DNA from: Reyranella sp.
GTDB taxonomy: Bacteria; Pseudomonadota; Alphaproteobacteria; Reyranellales; Reyranellaceae
Reading direction: 5' to 3'
DNA: 5,648 nucleotides
NCBI GenBank assembly: GCA_016780605.1
Contig: JADHLS010000413.1
Coordinates: forward strand, 1-5,648
Position 1 is the first letter of the stretch; each line of letters starts with the position of its first letter. Both the position numbers and the translations under genes were made by a program. Below are positions 1 through 5,648 of this stretch, in pieces. The notes beneath the pieces are model-generated. The model was not told the DNA's origin. It worked only from the letters and a program-made list of their open reading frames with translations, and did no database searches.

Positions 1-408
1 GGCTGGTACGACACCGGCGACGTCATGCGGCGCGACAAGGACGGCTTCGTGTTCTTCGTCGGCCGCGCGGACGACATGTTCCAGTGTGGCGGCGAGAACG
101 TCTATCCCGGCGAGGTCGAGAAGCTTATGGGCCGCCACCCCGACGTCGCCCAGGTCTGCGTCGTGCCGGTGGCCGATGAGATCAAGTACCAGTTGCCCGT
201 GGCGTTCGTCGTTCCCCGGCCGGGCACAGCCCCCAGCGAGGACGCGCTACGCCGCTTCGCTCTCGACAATGGCCCGGCCTACGCCCATCCGCGCGCTGTG
301 TGGTTCATCGACGAGCTGCCGCTCGCCGGCACCAACAAGATCGACCGCAACGCGCTCACCAAGCGCGCCGCGGCCAACTATGCGCGGGATGCCACGCGGC
401 GGGTCTAG
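1..408 (+). CDS. Acyl-CoA synthetase / AMP-binding ligase, C-terminal fragment
   Basis: The frame is open from base 1, so the start lies outside the window; 135 codons and a TAG stop remain. The fragment opens with GWYDTGD, the conserved ANL-superfamily motif ending in the ribose-binding Asp. It continues with the hinge region GRADDMF (residues 21-27) and GGENVYPGEVE (30-40), the start of the mobile C-terminal domain. TNKIDRNAL (111-119) carries the likely A10 catalytic lysine, Lys113. Enzymes of this family activate a carboxylic acid with ATP to an acyl-AMP and then form the CoA thioester in the cytoplasm. The C-terminal domain is complete, but the acyl-binding pocket lies in the missing N-terminal part, so the substrate cannot be named; fatty or aromatic acids are both possible. 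The stop codon interlocks with that of the convergent Bug gene. Confidence 0.93.
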   Translation, partial: GWYDTGDVMRRDKDGFVFFVGRADDMFQCGGENVYPGEVEKLMGRHPDVAQVCVVPVADEIKYQLPVAFVVPRPGTAPSEDALRRFALDNGPAYAHPRAVWFIDELPLAGTNKIDRNALTKRAAANYARDATRRV

Positions 409-1403
409 GAGTCGGCCGTGAAGCCGATCTTCTTGACGATCGGGCCCCAGCGGTCGTGGCTTTCCTTGAGGAGGGCCGCCAGCTGGTCGGGAGTCGAGGA
501 CGTCGCCTCCAGGCCCATGACGGCGAGGCCGTCGATCACGTCCTTCTGCTCCAGCGCCGTGCGCAGCGCCATGTTCACGCGCTGCACCACCGACGGCGGC
601 GTGCCGCCGGGCGCGAAGAAGCCGAACCATTCGGAGAACACCAGGTCTTTGTAGCCCTGTTCGGCGAAGGTTGGCACGTTGGGCGCGAAGCGGCTGCGCT
701 TTTCGCCCGAGACGCCGAGGAAGCGCGCCTTGCCGGCGTTCACCTGCTGGGTGAACTCACCGACCGGGCCGGACACCGCCTGGACCTGGCCGGCGACCAT
801 GTCCTGGATGGCGGGCTGGGTGCCGCGATAGGCGACGTGCTTCAACTCGATTCCACCCGCTTGGCCCAGCAGCACACCAATGAAGTGCGGCACCGAGCCC
901 GAGGCCGGCGACCCGTAGTTGGCCTTGTCGGGATTTTCCTTACACCAGGCGAGGAAGGCCGGGATGTCCTTGATTGTGTCGGGCACCGCCGGGCCGACGC
1001 AGAAGCCGAAGTCGAAGGTGCAGGCCAGCGTTACGGGCGTGACGTCAGCGAACGCGTCGTAGCCCAGCTTTTTATAGATGTGCGGATAGATCATCAGCAT
1101 CGAGGCCGGTGTCTGCAGGATGACGCTACCGTCGGTCGGCGCGCCTTTCATCATCTGGACGGCAATCTGGCCGCCCGCCCCCGCCTTGTTCTCGACCAGT
1201 GCGCTCTTGGTGTAGGTGGTGCCGCGCAGGTTCTCGGCGACGCGCCGACAGAGCGTGTCGGACGTGCCGCCCGGCGGGAAGCCGGTGACGATCCTGACGA
1301 CATCGAGCGGCTGGTTGCCCTGGGCTCGAGCACGGCCGGCAAAGCCGACGGCGAACAGTCCCGCCGTCGAGGCGCCGACGAAGCGGCGTCGGTTGAAGAT
1401 CAT
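405..1403 (-). CDS. Tripartite tricarboxylate transporter (Bug family) periplasmic solute-binding protein
   Basis: This is a 332-residue protein, the usual length for the Bug/TctC family, whose members bind small carboxylates or other solutes in the periplasm. The N-terminus has a Tat-type signal: NRRRFVG (residues 4-10), a hydrophobic stretch, and a probable cleavage after ARA at residue 27. Family hallmarks are IVTGFPPGGTSD (38-49), NKAGAGG (72-78), YGSPASGS (163-170) and EWFGFFAPGGTP (258-269). A GTG at 1476-1478 would give 25 more residues. I prefer the ATG at 1401-1403 because it starts the signal peptide directly and has a strong Shine-Dalgarno 9 nt upstream. No TctA/TctB membrane genes are in view, which is common because Bug genes are often orphans. 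The gene lies 71 bp downstream of the SGNH gene on the same strand. Its ligand is unknown; uptake of an acid activated by the neighbouring ligase is only inference. Confidence 0.94.
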   Translation of the reverse strand: MIFNRRRFVGASTAGLFAVGFAGRARAQGNQPLDVVRIVTGFPPGGTSDTLCRRVAENLRGTTYTKSALVENKAGAGGQIAVQMMKGAPTDGSVILQTPASMLMIYPHIYKKLGYDAFADVTPVTLACTFDFGFCVGPAVPDTIKDIPAFLAWCKENPDKANYGSPASGSVPHFIGVLLGQAGGIELKHVAYRGTQPAIQDMVAGQVQAVSGPVGEFTQQVNAGKARFLGVSGEKRSRFAPNVPTFAEQGYKDLVFSEWFGFFAPGGTPPSVVQRVNMALRTALEQKDVIDGLAVMGLEATSSTPDQLAALLKESHDRWGPIVKKIGFTADS

Positions 1404-1412
1404 GAAATGTTG

Positions 1413-1419
1413 CCCCCTC
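1413..1419 (-). promoter_or_regulatory. Shine-Dalgarno of the Bug gene
   Basis: On the minus strand this reads GAGGGGG, 9 nt before the ATG at 1401-1403. It decides the start in favour of the Tat signal peptide over the upstream GTG at 1476-1478. Confidence 0.75.
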
Positions 1420-1474
1420 GGTCTCTTCAGCGCGGAAATGTCACTCAACTCCCGGAATGCGGCAAGATGGCGGA

Positions 1475-2551
1475 TCACGGACCTGGCCAGGCAATGCTCT
1501 CGAGGAGCTTGCGGCTGATGGCGTAATGCCAGTAGGGGCCGGGATGGCCATCGAAGCCCATGATGTCGTCCTGCACGACCGAGCCGAAATCGCCGCGCAG
1601 GGCACCGATCAAGCCCACCTTGGGATCGAGCTGGCGGTAGAGCGCCTCATCGGGAGCGCCCGCGAAATGCAACAGATAGACCTTGGCAGGCGTCCTCGCG
1701 GCGATGTGGTTGACCAGGGCGGCCGTCACGGCCGTCATTTCCGATGCCGGTGGATCGGGCCGGCGGCAGTAATCGCCCAGCATGGCGCAGCGCTGGTCGA
1801 GGTAGCTGAACGTCACGGCCCCCTCGGCGCCGCGCGCCGCCTTGGGCAGCCGGAACGCCGGGATCGGCTGGCCGATGGCGTCCAGCCAAGTCGCGATCTC
1901 GCGCAAGCGCGAGGGCGCCACCACATGGCGCACGTCGTAGTAGCCGGCATAGCCCAGGACCACGACGTCCTGCGGGCCGACGCCGGTCAGGCGGTCGAAG
2001 TTCAGGACAGCCTGGCCGAGCGCCCAGCCGCCCAGCGCCGACAGCCGCACGTTGCGGTCGGGCAGCGCTTGGTAAAGGCGACCGGCGAAGGTGAGCTCGT
2101 CGGGCACCCCGGTGCCGAACACCCAGCTGTCGCCGAAGATGTGGACCGTCGGCTTGCCCGGACGCTCGCCCCCGACCCAGCGCGTGCCGTCGGGATTGAT
2201 GGTCACGCGCGTGCGGAAGGTCTCCCATTGGCCACTCGTGGCGTTGCGGCGCGACCATGAGTGAGTGTAGGTGCCCCGCGCGGCGCTGTAGCCCAGCAGC
2301 GGATCGGGCCGGAAGAACGGCGATGGCTGGGTCTCCTCGACCACTGCCGGCGTGGGCGCGCCCGCCAGCCGAACGGCGCGATGCGCCAGGTTGACCAGTG
2401 ACGAGTAGCTGCCGTCGAGCGTCTGGAAATCGCGCACGTGCTCGGCGCGGTAATAGACCAGCATCAGCCACGAGGCACCGATCTCGAGCACCGCAGCGCC
2501 GATCAGCACGGTCAGTGCGGAATAGAGGACGGTCCTGGCCCGCGGGCTCAT
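1475..2551 (-). CDS. Membrane-anchored SGNH/GDSL-hydrolase-like protein
   Basis: The protein has 358 residues. Residues about 8-33 form one hydrophobic segment after a short basic N-terminus (MSPRAR), so it is probably anchored in the inner membrane with the rest in the periplasm. FGDSWVFG (139-146) matches SGNH block I with nucleophile candidate Ser142. GGW (174-176) fits the block II glycine. DGHPGP (334/335-339, Asp335 and His337) fits the block V Asp-x-x-His region in a compressed form. The usual block III Asn is not evident: the matching stretch is GYAGYYD (200-206). Such enzymes de-esterify or transfer acyl groups on sugars or lipids; the substrate is unknown. The open frame extends to 2746, but those 65 residues are the antisense of the tRNA gene plus intergenic DNA, so I start at the ATG at 2549-2551. 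No good Shine-Dalgarno precedes it. A catalytically altered relative is possible. Confidence 0.75.
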   Translation of the reverse strand: MSPRARTVLYSALTVLIGAAVLEIGASWLMLVYYRAEHVRDFQTLDGSYSSLVNLAHRAVRLAGAPTPAVVEETQPSPFFRPDPLLGYSAARGTYTHSWSRRNATSGQWETFRTRVTINPDGTRWVGGERPGKPTVHIFGDSWVFGTGVPDELTFAGRLYQALPDRNVRLSALGGWALGQAVLNFDRLTGVGPQDVVVLGYAGYYDVRHVVAPSRLREIATWLDAIGQPIPAFRLPKAARGAEGAVTFSYLDQRCAMLGDYCRRPDPPASEMTAVTAALVNHIAARTPAKVYLLHFAGAPDEALYRQLDPKVGLIGALRGDFGSVVQDDIMGFDGHPGPYWHYAISRKLLESIAWPGP

Positions 2552-2604
2552 GCGAAACTGTACGAAGGCCGGCGCCGCGGGTCCATCGAAGCCACCGGTT
2601 GCGG

Positions 2605-2627
2605 ACTTGGCCGCGCACTTGGCCGCG
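2605..2627. repeat. Tandem direct repeat, two copies of an 11-bp unit with 12-bp period
   Basis: ACTTGGCCGCG occurs at 2605-2615 and again at 2617-2627. A degenerate third unit beginning ATTTGCGCC follows at the same period. It lies between the start of the SGNH gene and the tRNA promoter. Function unknown; replication slippage is enough to explain it. Confidence 0.7.
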
Positions 2628-2630
2628 GAT

Positions 2631-2659
2631 TTGCGCCAGCCCGGGCCCTCCGGTATGTT
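2631..2659 (+). promoter_or_regulatory. Putative sigma70-type promoter of tRNA-Arg
   Basis: TTGCGC (2631-2636) and TATGTT (2654-2659) are separated by exactly 17 bp. Transcription would start near 2666, a few bases before the mature tRNA 5' end at 2669. Position and spacing fit a stable-RNA promoter; this is not proven. Confidence 0.55.
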
Positions 2660-2668
2660 CCGCCCGCC

Positions 2669-2745
<77 letters not shown>

Positions 2746-3586
2746 TTTTATCTCATGTTTCCATCACTTAGCAAGAGCGCATTTTGTTCTCGTGGCGCTC
2801 GGATTGGCCGCGGAAGCACTGCGGAAGCAGTCGGACGCGTGTTGTGGCGTAGCGAAGCGCACTACATCGCAGCTTGGTTGTGACGCGGACCCGATGAAGT
2901 CGCGTCGCCACGATGCGCGCATTCGGTAGCCATCAAAGCCGAGCTGGGTTGGAAGGTCCGTCGTGACGCACCTTCGTTCTCGCCGTTGATCCGCTCGGCG
3001 ACTTCGGCAGGGCGCATTTTCATCTTCGCCTTCGCATCCCGTGCGGCGTGAGGCAGGACTGAAGCGTGTGCTTGTCTGCAAAAGCGCAGGTCGCGCTCGA
3101 CCGGAAGGCCAAGCTTGCTCTGCACGCTTTGCAGCTCCTGAAGCTGACGAAACCTCGCGCGCGTTGCATAGTCTTGCGCGCGGTCCCGATCGATTTTCCT
3201 CCGGCAACTTTGATGCCATCCCAGCTAGACGGACTTTTAGGCCGCAACTGTAGCGGAGAAGTCGCCTCTTCTGACGCGAGCGTCAAGCTCCTCCTCTGTC
3301 GTTCCAGTCCCTGCGGGATGCGTTCTGCTCCCTGCTCCGCTTCCGCCGCGCCCGACACGAACGGTCCGGGCTCGCCGGCCTCAAAGAGATGGAGAAAACA
3401 AGAAATCGATCGTTCACCTCCGCCGCCGAGGGCGGCACGAGCTTTACGGGCGTCAGCGTCTACTGGCTGATGGTGTTCGCCATTCCCCCCGCAGCGCCTC
3501 GCGCCGCCGCGTGGTTCCCGAAACTTGAGCTTCCCGCCGATTACCGACCCAGGGGCGCCGCCGATCCGAACCGAGCGGGCGTCGGA
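2746..3586. other. Gene-poor region between tRNA-Arg and the IclR gene, possibly decayed coding DNA
   Basis: I find no recognisable gene in these 840 bp. Several frames are open but conflict with each other. On the minus strand, the frame directly after the IclR stop stays open from 3586 to 3023 (188 codons) without a good start. A different minus frame is open from 3224 to its TAG at 2862-2864 (120 codons) and encodes a helical, charged stretch such as QLQELQSVQSKLGLPVE and RPAEVAERINGEN. On the plus strand there are open frames at 3066-3470 and 3389-3592. None has a known motif together with a convincing ribosome binding site. A GC hairpin, GCCGCC/GGCGGC with a 3-nt loop, lies at 3422-3436. 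Its place just after a tRNA 3' end fits a degraded genomic-island remnant, but no integrase and no repeat of the tRNA end was seen. Confidence 0.5.
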
Positions 3587-4402
3587 CTATAACGCCCGAG
3601 CAAGGTCGTCAGCAGGCCATTTCGTATCGGCACCTACCGGAACCGCAAAGGCAATGGATCGGGCGGTCGCGGTGAGCGGAGCGAGATACCGCGCAGCCGC
3701 TTGTTCCGGGGTCAGCGCCGAGCGTGCAAAGCGCAGTGAAAGGCTTCCAAGCACGCTGCGCGATCGCTGAATGGGAACCGCGATGCCCAGAACGCGGCTG
3801 GGGCGCTGCGCCATCGTAATGGCGTAGCCGCAGCGCCGGACGAGCCTGAGGCCTGCCTCGATGCCACGTACATTCTCCGCTGCGACGGCATCCGACTTTG
3901 ATTCGACCATCAGGCCGCGGATCAAGCGTTTCCTTTCCTCGGCCGGGCAGAACGCCATATAGGCCTGTCCGAGTGCGCTTGCGAGAAGAGGAAAGGTGCG
4001 GCTGTAGGCAGCCTTCTCGAAGGATAGATGGCTCTCGGGTGTCGTGCTGTGCAGCACGACGACGACGCCGTCGCGTACCTTTCCCAATACCAGTGGCCAG
4101 CCATGATCGCGCGTGAAAGCGCTCATTGGCTCCATGGCGGCGTCGACCAGGCGATCGACAAAGCGAACGCCGCTCGCTAGGGACAGCACGCGCTCGGTGA
4201 TGCGATAGCCGGCCCGTGGCCCGACATGGGCGACATAGCCCGCCGAGACGAGGGTTTGCAGCAGCCGCACCAGCGTCGGCTTGGGCAAGCCGGTGGCTTG
4301 GTGGAGATCGTCCAAACGCGACAGCGGACGCAAATTCAACGCTGCGAGGACGGCAAGCGCCCGCACGACGGGTTCGACGGCAGCGGCGGAGTGATTTGGC
4401 AT
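3587..4402 (-). CDS. IclR-family transcriptional regulator
   Basis: The protein has 271 residues, the normal full length for the family. Residues about 10-70 form the winged helix-turn-helix: LDDLHQATGLPKPTLVRLLQ (30-49) is the helix-turn-helix with its recognition helix, and YVAHVGPRAGYRIT (56-69) is the wing. Residues about 85-255 form the IclR effector-binding domain, including ASALGQAYMAFCPAEE (141-156) and the late segment VLGIAVPI (204-211). IclR proteins bind short palindromes as dimers or tetramers and sense aromatic or other small carboxylic metabolites. The gene is divergent from the dioxygenase gene, and a perfect 15-bp palindrome lies just upstream of its ATG, so autoregulation together with control of the dioxygenase is likely. 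GGAAA within the palindrome's right arm can serve as a modest Shine-Dalgarno. The sequence resembles MhpR-like activators in general layout; the ligand is unknown. Confidence 0.95.
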   Translation of the reverse strand: MPNHSAAAVEPVVRALAVLAALNLRPLSRLDDLHQATGLPKPTLVRLLQTLVSAGYVAHVGPRAGYRITERVLSLASGVRFVDRLVDAAMEPMSAFTRDHGWPLVLGKVRDGVVVVLHSTTPESHLSFEKAAYSRTFPLLASALGQAYMAFCPAEERKRLIRGLMVESKSDAVAAENVRGIEAGLRLVRRCGYAITMAQRPSRVLGIAVPIQRSRSVLGSLSLRFARSALTPEQAAARYLAPLTATARSIAFAVPVGADTKWPADDLARAL

Positions 4403-4411
4403 TGCTATAAT
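4403..4411 (+). promoter_or_regulatory. Extended -10 promoter for the dioxygenase gene
   Basis: TG-C-TATAAT is a perfect extended -10 element (TGn at 4403-4405, TATAAT at 4406-4411). No -35 match exists at 16-18 bp upstream, where the sequence is GCGGCG-like, as often found with extended -10 promoters or activated promoters. Transcription would begin near 4417-4419, inside the palindrome at 4413-4427, leaving a leader of about 93 nt before the preferred start at 4511. Confidence 0.6.
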
Positions 4412-4412
4412 T

Positions 4413-4427
4413 TTCCGTAATACGGAA
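4413..4427. promoter_or_regulatory. Probable IclR operator, perfect 15-bp palindrome
   Basis: TTCCGTA-A-TACGGAA has two perfect 7-bp arms around a single central base. It lies in the divergent intergenic region, immediately downstream of the rightward -10 and 10 bp from the IclR start codon. IclR-family regulators commonly use palindromes of this size and their own gene is often a target. Its overlap with the expected dioxygenase transcription start suggests repression released by a ligand; this is inference from position. Confidence 0.7.
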
Positions 4428-4497
4428 TCATGAAAGATTCAATGAAGCAGGTCTGCCCTTATCTCCTAGGATTCCACAATTGCGGGAAAACGAAGCC

Positions 4498-4504
4498 AAG
4501 GAGG
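4498..4504 (+). promoter_or_regulatory. Shine-Dalgarno that fixes the dioxygenase start
   Basis: AAGGAGG, close to the anti-16S consensus, sits 6 nt before the ATG at 4511. The in-frame upstream ATGs at 4430 and 4442 lack such a site, and the first would be only about 12 nt from the predicted transcription start. Confidence 0.85.
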
Positions 4505-4510
4505 AAGTTG

Positions 4511-5341
4511 ATGAAGTACGAGACGATCGAAGTGCGCAAGCTGACGCCGGTGATCGGCGCTGAGATCTCGGGCGTCGACTTGTCCAAGCCCCTGGGCAAC
4601 CAGCAGTTCAAGGAGATCCACGACGCGTGGATGGAGAACTTGGTGATCTTCTTCCGCGACCAGGATCTCAGCGTGGAACAGCATCTCGATTTCGGCCGCC
4701 GCTTCGGCAAGCTGCACCTACACCCGGCCGCCCATCAGCCCAAGGACCACCCAGAGATACTGGTCATTAAGGCCGATGAGAATTCTAAGCGCGTCGCCGG
4801 CGAGGAATGGCATTCGGACGTATCGTGTGATCCCGAGCCGCCCATGGGATCGATGCTCTACCTGACCGAGGTGCCGCCCGATGGCGGCGGCGACACCATG
4901 TTCGCCAACATGTATCGCGCCTACGAAACCCTGTCTGAGCCGGTCCGAAAGATGATCACCGGCCTGACGGCCATCCATGATGGCAAGCACGTCTACGAGC
5001 GGCCCGGCTACCGCGAGGGCGCACAATATCCGCGCTCGGAGCATCCAATCGTGCGCACTCATCCAGTTACCGGCAAGCCGGCGCTGTTCGTCAATCGGGG
5101 CTTCACGACCCGAATCGTCGGAATGTCCAAGAACGAGAGCAACGCCATCCTGGAAATGCTCTATCGGCACATCGAAACGCCCGAGCTCTGCGTGCGGTTC
5201 AACTGGCGGCCGAAGTCGCTCGCCTGCTGGGACAATCGCTGCGCCCAGCATCACGCCCTATGGGACTATTACCCGCATCGCCGTGCCGGCCGACGCGTGA
5301 CGATCTGCGGCGACAAGCCGTTCTACAAGGCGGCTGCCTAG
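4511..5341 (+). CDS. TauD/TfdA-family 2-oxoglutarate- and Fe(II)-dependent dioxygenase
   Basis: The protein has 276 residues, close to E. coli TauD. These enzymes couple decarboxylation of 2-oxoglutarate to hydroxylation of a substrate, which often then loses a side group. Iron ligands are His101 and Asp103 in WHSDV, and His247 in WDNRCAQHH. GGGDTMF supplies Thr129, matching the 2-oxoglutarate-contacting Thr126 of TauD. Arg258 and Arg262 match TauD Arg266 (2OG) and Arg270 (substrate anion). THPVTGKPALFVNRGFTTRIV (from 183) and the ending GDKPFYK are also strongly TauD-like. From recalled TauD numbering, the taurine contacts Tyr73, Asn95 and Ser158 fall at Ala, Gly and His here, while the His70 equivalent (His71) is kept. 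I therefore would not call it taurine dioxygenase; another anionic substrate is likely. An open frame extends 27 codons further upstream, but the Shine-Dalgarno and family alignment favour 4511. It is divergent from IclR and followed by a monooxygenase gene. Confidence 0.93.
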   Translation: MKYETIEVRKLTPVIGAEISGVDLSKPLGNQQFKEIHDAWMENLVIFFRDQDLSVEQHLDFGRRFGKLHLHPAAHQPKDHPEILVIKADENSKRVAGEEWHSDVSCDPEPPMGSMLYLTEVPPDGGGDTMFANMYRAYETLSEPVRKMITGLTAIHDGKHVYERPGYREGAQYPRSEHPIVRTHPVTGKPALFVNRGFTTRIVGMSKNESNAILEMLYRHIETPELCVRFNWRPKSLACWDNRCAQHHALWDYYPHRRAGRRVTICGDKPFYKAAA

Positions 5342-5375
5342 CCGAACGGCTGCACTTCCTTGGCCGTCGGGGCGT

Positions 5376-5431
5376 GGCGGAGTCACGCTCGTTCATCACG
5401 AGTGGGCCTCCGCCGACGCTCACTCGTCGGC
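5376..5431 (+). other. Overlapping RNA hairpins between dioxygenase and monooxygenase genes
   Basis: The 172-bp gap (5342-5513) holds no gene I can support. GGCGGAG (5376-5382) can pair with CTCCGCC (5408-5414), enclosing CTCGT (5388-5392) with ACGAG (5398-5402). A second perfect 7-bp stem is GCCGACG (5412-5418) with CGTCGGC (5425-5431), loop CTCACT. The two share bases 5412-5414, so they compete at the edge. In addition ACGAGTG (5398-5404) is fully complementary to CACTCGT (5421-5427), a third exclusive pairing. No T tract follows, so a simple intrinsic terminator is unlikely. mRNA processing, partial attenuation or chance in GC-rich DNA are the alternatives. Confidence 0.4.
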
Positions 5432-5513
5432 AATACCTTGAAAGGCTGCGGCTCGTCTTTGCCGCGCCACGCGGTCGGCTGTTGATGGGAGGCAGCGCAA
5501 CGAAAGGTTGGCC

Positions 5514-5648
5514 ATGCCGCAGGACGACAAGACCAGCATCGGGATAGTCGGAGCCGGAGTGAGCGGAATCGCGATGGGGATCCATCTCAAGCGCGCCGGC
5601 TTCGAGAACTTCACGATCTACGAGAAGGCAGACGACGTCGGAGGCACC
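5514..5648 (+). CDS. FAD-dependent monooxygenase (Baeyer-Villiger-like), N-terminal fragment
   Basis: Only the first 45 codons are present; the frame runs off the window without a stop. [21 protein letters not shown] (residues 9-29) contains the GxGxxG dinucleotide-binding motif of a Rossmann fold for [15 protein letters not shown] (34-45) has the acidic residue that ends the second beta strand and the DxGGT motif typical of Baeyer-Villiger and related flavin monooxygenases (usually followed by Trp). The ATG at 5514 is preceded by AAAGG (5503-5507) with 6-nt spacing. Such enzymes use NADPH and O2 to convert ketones to esters or to hydroxylate substrates. Lying 172 bp downstream of the dioxygenase on the same strand, it may be co-transcribed and act on the same compound; that is inference. 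A simple FAD/NAD(P) oxidoreductase remains possible because the NADPH domain and the Baeyer-Villiger fingerprint are outside the window. Confidence 0.88.
   Translation, partial: MPQDDKTSIGIVGAGVSGIAMGIHLKRAGFENFTIYEKADDVGGT

Noticed and set aside
1404..1478. 25-residue longer Bug protein starting at a GTG that overlaps the SGNH stop
   Set aside because: The ATG at 1401-1403 has a strong Shine-Dalgarno and starts exactly at a Tat signal peptide.
300..1526. 408-codon plus-strand open frame
   Set aside because: It is antisense to the clear Bug gene and overlaps the end of the ligase; its Arg/Ala-rich composition is typical of a GC-rich shadow.
3187..3412. 10-bp inverted repeat CGATCGATTT / AAATCGATCG flanking about 200 bp
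   Set aside because: It contains the self-palindromic CGATCG and is within chance expectation; no target duplication or transposase supports an insertion sequence.
3576..3598. CGGGCG/CGCCCG hairpin over the IclR stop as a terminator
   Set aside because: No T tract follows on the minus strand and the 11-nt loop is large; support is weak.
4472..4488. TTCC-N9-GGAA as a second IclR operator
   Set aside because: The spacing differs from the perfect palindrome and the inner arms do not match; its CAATTG core has a different centre of symmetry.
4430..4510. 27-residue N-terminal extension of the dioxygenase
   Set aside because: It lacks a ribosome site, lies almost on the predicted transcription start, and is not part of the TauD family pattern; AAGGAGG favours 4511.
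4718..5254. 178-codon minus-strand open frame opposite the dioxygenase
   Set aside because: Shadow of a well-supported gene; no motif of its own.

Overview
This window looks like chromosomal DNA of a high-GC proteobacterium. Tripartite-tricarboxylate (Bug) binding proteins, IclR regulators, TauD-type dioxygenases and FAD monooxygenases together are typical of soil Alpha- and Betaproteobacteria. The protein style suggests an alphaproteobacterium of the Bradyrhizobium/Reyranella kind, but nothing here fixes the genus.

Left part (1-2551): the C-terminal 135 residues of an AMP-binding acyl-CoA synthetase run rightward and meet a leftward gene for a Tat-exported Bug-family solute-binding protein. 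The two stop codons interlock in one CTAG. Upstream of the Bug gene on the same strand lies a membrane-anchored SGNH/GDSL-like protein. Its true start is at 2551; the longer open frame beyond it is the antisense of a tRNA.

Middle (2552-3586): a rightward tRNA-Arg(CCG) with encoded CCA has a recognisable sigma70-type promoter and a 12-bp tandem duplication just upstream. About 840 bp without a convincing gene follow it. Several open but mutually conflicting frames there could be remnants of a decayed element beside the tRNA.

Right part (3587-5648): a leftward IclR-family regulator is divergent from a rightward 2-oxoglutarate/Fe(II) dioxygenase of the TauD/TfdA family. Between them sit a consensus extended -10 and a perfect 15-bp palindrome, which is the probable IclR operator. 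After a 172-bp gap with overlapping RNA hairpins, the first 45 codons of an FAD-dependent (Baeyer-Villiger-like) monooxygenase begin and run off the window.

Inferred theme: a locally regulated oxidative catabolic unit (IclR switch, 2OG dioxygenase, flavin monooxygenase). The nearby uptake protein and CoA ligase could serve related organic or aromatic acids, though they lie on the other side of the tRNA and may be independent. The dioxygenase keeps the iron and 2-oxoglutarate residues of TauD but has lost most of its taurine-contacting residues, so its substrate is probably not taurine. No CRISPR array, intact mobile element or rRNA was seen.
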